Source: Verrucomicrobiales bacterium (GTDB lineage Bacteria > Verrucomicrobiota > Verrucomicrobiia > Limisphaerales > UBA9464). Taken from it: DNA of 55,850 nucleotides. The first letter of the stretch is position 1, and every line of letters starts with the position of its first letter. The stretch covers positions 1 to 55,850 of the forward strand of contig JAIXXC010000293.1 of the NCBI GenBank assembly GCA_027490985.1, written 5' to 3'. The notes beneath the pieces were generated by a model. It searched no databases and was not told where the DNA came from. It saw only the letters and a program-made list of their open reading frames with translations. Shown here piece by piece: positions 9,119 through 16,154 of the stretch. The position numbers and the translations under genes were made by a program.

Positions 9119-10522
9119 ATGATCTTCAACTCCAACGTCTTCCTGGTCTTCCTGGCCGTGGTGAGCCTGCTGTACTGGCTGGTCCGCCATCGGGCCACCC
9201 GGCGGGACTGGCTGATCCTGGGGGCGAGCCTGGGGTTCTACGGATGGTGGGACTGGCGTTTTGTCGGCCTGCTGCTGCTGACGGGCGGCGTGGATTTCGG
9301 ATGCGCCCTGAGGATCGCGACCGAGACCCGGCCCGAGCGTCGCCGGCGATGGCTGTGGCTGAGCCTGCTGTCCAATCTGGCTTCGCTGGGATACTTCAAA
9401 TACGCGGGCTTCTTCGCCGATTCGGCCGCGGCCGCCCTGGATCACCTCGGGCTTTCGGCACCGCTGCCCGTGCTCCGGGTCGTCCTGCCCGCGGGCATCT
9501 CGTTCTACACGTTCCAGGCCCTGTCCTACACGGTGGACGTCTACCGCGGACACGTCGCAGCCGAGCGTGATCCGATCCGGTACTTCGCCTTCCTGACCTT
9601 TTTTCCGCAGCTGGTGGCGGGCCCCATCGAGCGGGCGTCGTTCCTGCTGCCCCAGTTCCGGCAGCCACGGGAAATCACCCAGCGCCTGATGGCCCAGGGC
9701 CTGTGGCTCATCGTGTGGGGATTCTTCCTGAAGGGGGTGATCGCGGACTCGTTGGCGCCCTTGGTGGATCTGGCATTCCAGCCCGGCGCGGCCGGCGGGA
9801 GTGTCATCGTGTGGGGCACCCTGGCCTTCGGCGGGCAGATCTACGGCGACTTCGCCGGGTATTCGGCCATCGCCCGGGGCGTGGCCAACACCCTGGGCTT
9901 CGAGCTCTCGGCCAACTTCGCCCAGCCCTATCTCGCGGAGAACATCCAGGAATTCTGGCGGCGCTGGCACCAGAGCCTGTCGAGCTGGTTCCGAGACTAT
10001 GTGTACCTGCCGCTCGGGGGTGACCGGAAGGGCGCGGCCCGGACCTTCGCCCACGTCCTCGTCACGTTCCTGTTGGCCGGCTTGTGGCACGGGGCGAACT
10101 GGACCTTCGTGGTGTGGGGGCTGTGCCACGGGGTGGCGCTGGGCGTCTTCCGGCTGTGGCGCGCATCGACCCTCGGGCGGGGCCTGCGAATTCCCTCCGC
10201 GGTGGGCTGGTTGCTGACCCTATCGGTGGTGTCGTTGGGCTGGTTGTTTTTCCGGGCGGCCTCCGTGGGGCAGGCCTGGGATTTGATCCGGGCGATCTGG
10301 GGCCGACCCTCCCCGCTCTGGTCCGAGTCGTATGCCCTGGCGGTCGTGCCGGCGCTGGCGGCCATCGGAGCCTCGGACTGGTTCCAGCGGCGATTCCCTC
10401 CCGAGACGGTGGCGACAACCTGGGACTGGCGGTGGCGGGCGGCGATCCAGGGTGGGCTGCTCATCGCCATCGTGACGCAGTGGGGCCGGGTGCCACCCGG
10501 ATTCATCTACTTCCAATTCTGA
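9119..10522 (+). CDS. MBOAT-family O-acyltransferase (AlgI/DltB-like)
   Basis: This 467-aa multi-pass inner-membrane protein belongs to the family that moves acyl groups across the membrane onto envelope polymers such as alginate and teichoic acid. Hallmarks are YFKYAGFF, PAGISFYTFQALSYTVDVYRG, the FPQLVAGPIER motif, FWRRWHQSLSSWFRDYVY, and LAGLWHGANWTFVVWG with the family's invariant His. Length and helix pattern match AlgI. The SGNH partner gene starts 7 bp downstream, the usual MBOAT/AlgJ or DltD pairing. The acceptor cannot be predicted. No alginate or teichoic-acid genes are nearby, and the upstream neighbour is the giant envelope protein. Confidence 0.92.
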   Translation: MIFNSNVFLVFLAVVSLLYWLVRHRATRRDWLILGASLGFYGWWDWRFVGLLLLTGGVDFGCALRIATETRPERRRRWLWLSLLSNLASLGYFKYAGFFADSAAAALDHLGLSAPLPVLRVVLPAGISFYTFQALSYTVDVYRGHVAAERDPIRYFAFLTFFPQLVAGPIERASFLLPQFRQPREITQRLMAQGLWLIVWGFFLKGVIADSLAPLVDLAFQPGAAGGSVIVWGTLAFGGQIYGDFAGYSAIARGVANTLGFELSANFAQPYLAENIQEFWRRWHQSLSSWFRDYVYLPLGGDRKGAARTFAHVLVTFLLAGLWHGANWTFVVWGLCHGVALGVFRLWRASTLGRGLRIPSAVGWLLTLSVVSLGWLFFRAASVGQAWDLIRAIWGRPSPLWSESYALAVVPALAAIGASDWFQRRFPPETVATTWDWRWRAAIQGGLLIAIVTQWGRVPPGFIYFQF

Positions 10523-10529
10523 TCGCGCC

Positions 10530-11606
10530 ATGGACCCCTCGATCCGAATTCCCTCCATCGGCCCCGAACCCACTCCGGCCAATGGCCCGAGCCACTCGTA
10601 CTCCTTCGACCGGAAAGACCTCGTCCGGAATCTCGCCGCCACCCTCGGGCTGCTGCTGGTGGCGGGGATCGGAGCGCTGGGGTTGCTCTGGTCCGGATGG
10701 GCGGGCCGACCCGCCCTGCTGGGTGACCCCGATGCCACGATCCTCGGCACCAAGGCCCGACTGGCTTCGGGGATCTCCGAGGCCCGGATGGCCTTCGTGG
10801 GAGACTCCTCCTGCCTCATCAACGTGGACATCCCGACCCTGCGCTCGGCCGGGATCGACGCGGTGAACCTCGGAACGCTGAGCTACTTGGGCATCGATGA
10901 TTTCGGGCTCCTGGCCCAGCGCTTCTGCGCCCATCACACCGGCCCCCTCGAGGTGGTGCTGGTCGTGCACCCCGAGTGTCTTCGGTTGGCCCAACCGTCG
11001 GCCCGGCACCGGACGCTCCTGGCGACCGCCCTCGACAGCCCGGAACCGTCGTGGCGCTTCCGACGGGAGTCGTTGGCCGAGGCTCTGGGATTCGAGGATC
11101 TGCGGGAGCGTTGGATGGATCGGGTGCTCCCCACGCCGATGCGGGGCGGGCTCGGCGGGCGCTACGGCTTCACCCGGGACCTCCAGCGCGAACTCCTGCG
11201 CCAGGGCGGAACGCTCGAAGAGACCGCGCATTACGACCCCACCCCCACGGCGGCCTCGGTAGCTTCGGCGGAGTACCGGATCGCGCCGCGGATCCGCTCC
11301 GAATGCCAGCGATTCCGAACCCGGCTGCCCGGTGGCGTGTCGCTACGCCTGATCCTCTCGCCGGTCCCCAGGTCCCATGCGCTGCGCAATCACGAGGCGA
11401 CCGTCGCCGGGATGTCCGACACCGTGGCCGGGTGGCTCGGGGCCCCGGGGTCCGACCACGCGCTGCCCTCGATCCTCCCCGATGCCGACTTCGGGACTCC
11501 GACCCATCTCCGCCCCGAAGCCGCGCGGCGCTACACGCGGCGCCTGGCCGAGAGCATGCTCTCCGGCTCGCAGCCCCAGCCTCCGAACCGGCGCCCTTCC
11601 CCGTAA
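10530..11606 (+). CDS. Membrane-anchored SGNH hydrolase-like acyltransferase partner (AlgJ/DltD-like)
   Basis: The 358-aa protein has a cytoplasmic N-terminus, one membrane helix (about 36-55) and an extracytoplasmic domain. The block I motif FVGDSSCLIN gives a candidate catalytic Ser93 after Asp92. A late Asp/His pair is less clear; residues around DFGTPTHLRPEAAR (near 322-335) may supply it. The position 7 bp after the MBOAT gene is typical of the two-protein O-acetylation systems in which MBOAT brings the acyl group out and the SGNH protein places it. This is family knowledge plus context; the acceptor is unknown. Confidence 0.75.
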   Translation: MDPSIRIPSIGPEPTPANGPSHSYSFDRKDLVRNLAATLGLLLVAGIGALGLLWSGWAGRPALLGDPDATILGTKARLASGISEARMAFVGDSSCLINVDIPTLRSAGIDAVNLGTLSYLGIDDFGLLAQRFCAHHTGPLEVVLVVHPECLRLAQPSARHRTLLATALDSPEPSWRFRRESLAEALGFEDLRERWMDRVLPTPMRGGLGGRYGFTRDLQRELLRQGGTLEETAHYDPTPTAASVASAEYRIAPRIRSECQRFRTRLPGGVSLRLILSPVPRSHALRNHEATVAGMSDTVAGWLGAPGSDHALPSILPDADFGTPTHLRPEAARRYTRRLAESMLSGSQPQPPNRRPSP

Positions 11607-11612
11607 GCGGCC

Positions 11613-11635
11613 GCGGACCAAGATCCCGGGTCCGC
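11613..11635. terminator. Bidirectional hairpin between convergent genes
   Basis: GCGGACC (11613-11619) pairs with GGTCCGC (11629-11635) around a 9-nt loop. It sits in the 51-bp gap between the stops of the SGNH gene (+) and the M28 peptidase gene (-). There is no T-tract. Confidence 0.4.
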
Positions 11636-11657
11636 ACGGCTTCCGCCGTTCCCCGCG

Positions 11658-13286
11658 TCACTTCAACGAGGCTTCGCGGGCGGCCTTGAATTCACTGCCC
11701 GGATTCCACTGCGGCGTGCGTCGGTCCTCGGCCAAGCGCCAGAGGATGTCGTGGTACAGGCGCAGGTCTTCGGCGGCGCCGCTCAAGTCCCAATCGGGTT
11801 TCACCTGATCGCTGACCTTGTGGTAGTCGCGCTCGATGTACTCGTTGACCTTGGCTTCGCCATACCCGGCGGGCTTGCCCAGATACTCGTCGCCCGCCTT
11901 GAGGTACAGGGCCGGCACACCGCCCTTCATGAGCTCGAAGTGATCGCTGCGATAGAACCCGCCGCGTTCCGGATGGGCATCGGGCAGCACCACCCGGCCG
12001 CGGGCCTTGGCCACCGAATCCAGGACCGCATCGATCGTCGAGGCGCCCCGGCCGATCTGACGGATGTCCCGGGTTCGACCCCACTGGTTGGCACCGTCCA
12101 TGTTGAGATTGGCCACCGTCTTGGCCAGCGGGTACACGGGCTGGGCCACATAGTGTGCGGCGCCCAGAAGCCCCTGTTCCTCGGCCGTCACCGACAGAAA
12201 GAGCATCGAGCGCTTCGGCGCCTTGCGGTTCGTGCCGAAGGCCTCGGCCAATTCCAGCAGACCGGCCGTGCCGATGGCGTTGTCGGCGGCCCCGTTGAAG
12301 ATCTGGTCGCCCTCCAGGGTGGTGTTGCGTCCGAGATGATCCCAATGGGCGGTCACCACCACCCACTCGTCCCGCAGCTTCGGATCCCGCCCGCGGACCA
12401 TCCCGAGCACGTTCTTGGACTTCACCGTGCGGGACTCGTTGCGCGCCGTGAAGGCGGCCTTCTGCTTCAAGGTGACCGGCCGGAACCCGGGCTTCCGCGC
12501 GGCCTCCTTCATGGCTTCATAGGTGGTGCCATTGGCGGCGAAGAGCTTCTGCGCCCGCTCCAGGCTGATCCAGCCGGCGATGTCGCTCTTGGGCGAACGG
12601 TCGGAGGCCAGATCGAAACGCTCCCGACCCCAGGAGTTGATCACCACGAACCACGGATACGCCGCCGGGGCCGTCTCATGGATGATCAATGCCGCGGCCG
12701 CACCGCGACGCCCCGCCTCCTCGAACTTGTAGGTCCAACGACCGTAGTAGGTCATGGCCTTCCCCCCGAACCACTTCGGATCGAGCTGTTCGGGCTGGGC
12801 CGGATCGGGAATCGGCGGATCGTTGATGAGGATGACGATCGTCTTGCCCCGCACGTCCACATCGCGGAAGTCGTTCCATCCGTATTCCGGGGCATCGATC
12901 CCGTAGCCCACGAACACCACGTCGGTCTCCGGCACCGTGACCCCGCCGCCCAGACGCGGACTCCAGGCCACATAGTCCTGAGGTCCCACCAGTGCCTCAC
13001 CCCCGAGCGTGAAGCCCACCGCGGATTTAACCCCCACGATGGGGACATCCTGCGTCCAGGAGCCGTCGGGCATCCCCGGCTTCAGGCCCGCGCGGCGGAA
13101 CTGCTGCACGAGGTAATCCACCGTCTTGGCCTCGCCCGGAGTGCCCGGACCGCGCCCCTCGAACTCGTCGCTCGCGAGCACCCGGGTGTGTTCGAGGATC
13201 TGGGCCGGCTGGATGGACGCCGCCCCTCGCGGATCAGCCACAAGGCCCGGAATGGCGCTCAACACCCACAGGGGCAACGTCTTCAT
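11658..13286 (-). CDS. M28-family zinc metallopeptidase with PA insert
   Basis: The 542-aa enzyme is an aminopeptidase-type peptidase that removes N-terminal residues from peptides. The start at 13286 is chosen because AAGGAGG (13299-13305) lies 12 nt upstream; the frame remains open far beyond it. A short N-terminal hydrophobic stretch (about 4-17) suggests export. Residues about 110-290 include a protease-associated-type insert (VVFVGYGIDAPEYGWNDF, GKTIVILINDPP). Di-zinc ligands are visible: His314 in TAHWDHLG, bridging Asp335 in GAADNAIG, Glu369/370 in TAEEQG, Asp397 in LNMDG and His449 in RSDHFEL. It is probably periplasmic or secreted and serves protein scavenging. It is divergent from the glycine-rich protein gene. 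Confidence 0.92.
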   Translation of the reverse strand: MKTLPLWVLSAIPGLVADPRGAASIQPAQILEHTRVLASDEFEGRGPGTPGEAKTVDYLVQQFRRAGLKPGMPDGSWTQDVPIVGVKSAVGFTLGGEALVGPQDYVAWSPRLGGGVTVPETDVVFVGYGIDAPEYGWNDFRDVDVRGKTIVILINDPPIPDPAQPEQLDPKWFGGKAMTYYGRWTYKFEEAGRRGAAAALIIHETAPAAYPWFVVINSWGRERFDLASDRSPKSDIAGWISLERAQKLFAANGTTYEAMKEAARKPGFRPVTLKQKAAFTARNESRTVKSKNVLGMVRGRDPKLRDEWVVVTAHWDHLGRNTTLEGDQIFNGAADNAIGTAGLLELAEAFGTNRKAPKRSMLFLSVTAEEQGLLGAAHYVAQPVYPLAKTVANLNMDGANQWGRTRDIRQIGRGASTIDAVLDSVAKARGRVVLPDAHPERGGFYRSDHFELMKGGVPALYLKAGDEYLGKPAGYGEAKVNEYIERDYHKVSDQVKPDWDLSGAAEDLRLYHDILWRLAEDRRTPQWNPGSEFKAAREASLK

Positions 13287-13298
13287 CGCCCCCCGAAG

Positions 13299-13305
13299 CC
13301 TCCTT
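13299..13305 (-). promoter_or_regulatory. Shine-Dalgarno site deciding the M28 peptidase start
   Basis: Read on the minus strand this is AAGGAGG, a near-perfect ribosome-binding sequence 12 nt before the ATG at 13286. It rules out the other in-frame ATG at 13319, which lies upstream of it. Confidence 0.65.
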
Positions 13306-13485
13306 GGAATCGACAACATGGTGCTGTCAATGGACTCCCAATTCGGCCCCCAGGCAACCGTCCGCGCAACCCACTCGGCCACCGACCCCACCGCGGGTGA
13401 CCGACCGTGAACGGCGCACCCCCGCCCCGCGGGCACCGGGACCAATCCCGGGGCGGTGGGCCGAGGCGCGAGGCGATCTGGAGAT

Positions 13486-13515
13486 TTGACAGCGCCCTGC
13501 CGATCCCATTGGTAT
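13486..13515 (+). promoter_or_regulatory. Candidate sigma-70-type promoter for the glycine-rich protein gene
   Basis: A perfect TTGACA (13486-13491) is followed after 18 nt by TGGTAT (13510-13515), a weak -10 match. It lies 62 nt upstream of the ATG at 13578 in a divergent intergenic region. The -35 box is convincing; the -10 is not. Confidence 0.35.
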
Positions 13516-13577
13516 GGAGACAGGGATCGGGAAGAATCCCTCCTCGATCCCGACGACGCACAACCCGCCAAGGCCCG

Positions 13578-14420
13578 ATGAACCTCCTCGAAGACCCTCT
13601 CTGGAATCGGTTGGTCGCCTTCGACTTCGATGTCACCGGCGACACCCTCACCTTCACGCAGCGACTCGCCCGCGAGAACGGCTGGTCGGTCGGATTCGCC
13701 CGACGGGTCGTCGAAGAGTACCGGCGTTTCCTCTATCTCGCCCTGCGGGCCGGCCACCCGGTCACCCCGTCCGATGAGGTCGACCAGGCCTGGCACCTGC
13801 ATCTGGTCTACAGCCGCTCCTACTGGGACGAACTCTGCGCCCAGGTCCTGCAACACCGCTTGCACCATGGACCCACCCGCGGCGGCCCGGCCGAAGATGA
13901 CCGATTCCTGGAGGCGTACGAGGCCACCCGTGCGAGCTACCAACGCTGCTTCGGCACGCCACCCCCCGCCGACCTCTGGCCCGAGCCCTCCGTGCGCTTC
14001 GCCCCGCAGGCCCGCTGGCAACGGATCGATCGGGCCTCCCACTGGTGCCTGCCCAAGCGCACCCTGCGACGCACGGGCCTGGGCCTGCTGGGGATGCTCG
14101 GTCTGTCGGGCGCGGCAGTCGGATGCTCCATGGCCCATGGCGAGGCCCTGATCGGCAACGGTCTGATGATCATGGCCGCCACCGTGGTGGTGACCGCCGG
14201 GTTGGGGTGGCTCATCGTGCGCACTGCACGCGGCGGCGGTGGTGGCGGCGGTTCCGCATCCCAACGCCGCTCGGACGGTTGCGGCAGCAGCCACGTCGGA
14301 GGCGGCTGCTCGGCCGATTCGGGCGATGGTCATCACGGCCATGCGGATGGCTCGTCGGGTTGCGGGTCCTCGGGCGGCGGTTCCTCCGGTTGCGGGGCCG
14401 GCGGTTGCGGGGGCGATTGA
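13578..14420 (+). CDS. Glycine-rich WHxH-domain membrane protein
   Basis: The product is 280 aa from the ATG at 13578. An earlier in-frame start adds 57 Arg/Pro-rich residues that overlap the promoter region. The N-terminal half contains SDEVDQAWHLHLVYSRSYW, the signature of glycine-rich-domain (GRDP-like) and TIGR04222-like proteins. One or two hydrophobic helices (about 160-210) follow. The tail is very rich in Gly, Ser, Cys and His, with repeated SSGCG units and a GHHGHADG cluster, ending GAGGCGGD. The His/Cys tail could bind metal or form disulfides. The function of the family is not established, and its neighbours (peptidase, permease) give no clear pathway. Confidence 0.7.
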   Translation: MNLLEDPLWNRLVAFDFDVTGDTLTFTQRLARENGWSVGFARRVVEEYRRFLYLALRAGHPVTPSDEVDQAWHLHLVYSRSYWDELCAQVLQHRLHHGPTRGGPAEDDRFLEAYEATRASYQRCFGTPPPADLWPEPSVRFAPQARWQRIDRASHWCLPKRTLRRTGLGLLGMLGLSGAAVGCSMAHGEALIGNGLMIMAATVVVTAGLGWLIVRTARGGGGGGGSASQRRSDGCGSSHVGGGCSADSGDGHHGHADGSSGCGSSGGGSSGCGAGGCGGD

Positions 14421-14483
14421 ACCCGAAGCGATTTCCCGACGATCCCCGACGATCCCCGACCCTCTCCGATCCTCCCCGATTCG

Positions 14484-15935
14484 ATGCCTTCGGAAACCCC
14501 AGACGAACAACGGCTCCGCGAACTTGGCTACCGACAGGAGTTGGCCCGTCGGATGAGCGGATTCTCCAACTTCGCCATCTCGCTGGCCATCATCTGCATC
14601 CTCTCCGGCGGCATCACCTCGTTCCATGTCGGCTTCAACAGCGCCGGCGGTGCCAGTCTCGGACTCGGATGGCCCCTGGTGGCCCTGTTCTCGCTGGGTG
14701 TGGCCGCGACCATGGCCCAGGTCGCCAGCGCCTTCCCGACGGCCGGCGGCCTGTACCACTGGGGCAGCCTCTTGGGCGGACGCGCCTGTGGATGGGTCAC
14801 CGCCTGGTTCAACCTCGCGGGCCTGATCACCGTGCTGGCGGCGATCAACACCGGCACCTACGACTTCGCCACCGCGGCCTTCGGTTGGACCCCGGCACCG
14901 GAATCGGCCGCTCGATTCCGGATCATCGCCGTCTCGCTGATGACGCTCTCGCAGGCGCTGCTGAACCATCACGGCAATCGCTGGACCACCCGGCTCACCG
15001 ACTTCAGCGGTTGGCTCATCCTCACCGTGGCCTCGGTCATGACCCTGGCCCTGCTCATCGCCACGCCCCACTGGGACTGGTCACGCCTGTGGACCTTCAC
15101 GAATCTCAGCGGCCTGCCCGAGAGCGCGCCGGTCTTCCCGAGACAGGACTCCCTGCCGTGGCTCTTCTGCCTGGGATTCCTCCTGCCGGCCTACACGCTC
15201 ACCGGCTTCGACGCCTCGGCCCACACCTCCGAGGAGACCGTCGAGGCCTCGCTCAACGTTCCCAAAGGGATCGTCCGCTCGGTGGCCGTCTCGGCGCTGT
15301 TCGGATGGGTGATGATCGGGGCACTGCTGCTGGCCATGCCGGATCTGAAGACCGGCGCGGGCAAGGGGTTCGAGATCGTGCCCTGGATCCTCCGTTCGAC
15401 CCTCGGCGACCGGTTCGCCCAGGGGTTGTTGACGGGGGTGGTGACGGCTCAATACCTCTGCGGACTGGCCGCCCTGACCTCGGCCTCCCGCATGACCTAT
15501 GCGTTCGCCCGGGACGAGGGGCTGCCCGGGTCTCGTTGGCTCAAATCGGTCGACCCGGCCACGCAGTCGCCATCGGCGGCCGTCTGGTGCAGTGCGCTGG
15601 CGTCGGTGGTCCTGGTGATCGTGCTCCGCTACGAGACCATCGCGGCGGTGTGCGCAGTGTTCCTGTACCTGAGCTATGTGCTGCCGGTCGCCGCCGGGGC
15701 ACGGGCCCACGGACGCACCTGGACCCGCTTCGGCCCCTTCCAACTGGGCCGCGCCTTCAAGCCGCTGGCGATCCTCTCGAGCCTCGGATGCCTGTTCCTG
15801 CTAGTGATCGGCGTGCAACCGCCCAACCAGCAGGCCCTGCCCATTCTGATCGGCAGCGGGGTGCTCCTGCTGGTGATCTGGTTCGGCTTCGAACGCTGCC
15901 GTTTCAAAGGCCCTCCGGGCGGACGACTCCGCTGA
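14484..15935 (+). CDS. APC-superfamily amino acid/polyamine/choline permease
   Basis: This 483-aa cytoplasmic-membrane permease has about 12 predicted helices. The N-terminus QRLRELGYRQELARRMSGFSNF, the first helix with SLAIICILSGG and the SAFPTAGGLYHW motif are characteristic of the amino acid/choline transporter subfamily of the APC superfamily, related to fungal GABA and choline permeases. The GFDASAHTSEETVEA segment is the family's conserved intracellular loop. The substrate cannot be named; an amino acid, GABA or choline is likely. It starts 63 bp after the glycine-rich gene on the same strand, across a run of CGACGATCCC-like short repeats. The next gene, tex, is convergent. Confidence 0.88.
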   Translation: MPSETPDEQRLRELGYRQELARRMSGFSNFAISLAIICILSGGITSFHVGFNSAGGASLGLGWPLVALFSLGVAATMAQVASAFPTAGGLYHWGSLLGGRACGWVTAWFNLAGLITVLAAINTGTYDFATAAFGWTPAPESAARFRIIAVSLMTLSQALLNHHGNRWTTRLTDFSGWLILTVASVMTLALLIATPHWDWSRLWTFTNLSGLPESAPVFPRQDSLPWLFCLGFLLPAYTLTGFDASAHTSEETVEASLNVPKGIVRSVAVSALFGWVMIGALLLAMPDLKTGAGKGFEIVPWILRSTLGDRFAQGLLTGVVTAQYLCGLAALTSASRMTYAFARDEGLPGSRWLKSVDPATQSPSAAVWCSALASVVLVIVLRYETIAAVCAVFLYLSYVLPVAAGARAHGRTWTRFGPFQLGRAFKPLAILSSLGCLFLLVIGVQPPNQQALPILIGSGVLLLVIWFGFERCRFKGPPGGRLR

Positions 15936-15936
15936 G

Positions 15937-16112
15937 CCGGAACGATTCCGTGGGGCGGAACGTGATGGCGTGGCGGATTCCTTCGCAGGACACGGCGAGA
16001 GCGAGGCGCAGGCCTTTGCGAGGCTCGTGCTTGAGGCCCGTAGCGAGCGAAGAATGATGCTCTTGCGGAAACCGACGCAGACAGCCCGACCGATCGCACT
16101 GAATCGTTCCGG
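15937..16112. mobile_element. Candidate small non-coding element bounded by 12-bp inverted repeats
   Basis: CCGGAACGATTC (15937-15948) and GAATCGTTCCGG (16101-16112) are perfect inverted repeats around a 152-bp core with no gene. The core is rich in internal short palindromes, including a CTTCGC...GCGAAG pair. The size, ends and intergenic position between convergent genes look like a MITE or a dispersed palindromic repeat. No flanking target duplication is obvious, and a plain long hairpin is the alternative. Confidence 0.4.
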
Positions 16113-16127
16113 TCAAGAGTGACTGTC

Positions 16128-16151
16128 GCCCTCCGGGAACACGCCCGGGGC
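16128..16151 (-). terminator. Hairpin just after the tex stop
   Basis: GCCC-TC-CGGG (16128-16137) pairs with CCCGGGGC (16144-16151) as an 8-bp stem with a 2-nt bulge and 6-nt loop, 3 bp beyond the tex stop codon. There is no T-tract. Confidence 0.4.
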
Positions 16152-16154
16152 GCT

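Noticed and set aside
13299-13577. tRNA or other structured RNA genes in the larger intergenic gaps
   Set aside because: No cloverleaf with a GTTCGA-type T-loop or other recognisable RNA fold was seen in this or the other gaps. Weak RNA genes cannot be excluded by eye.
11658-15071. A single 1137-aa protein containing the M28 peptidase
   Set aside because: The upstream 595 codons are antisense to the glycine-rich protein and permease genes. AAGGAGG and the start of the hydrophobic N-terminus place the real start at 13286.
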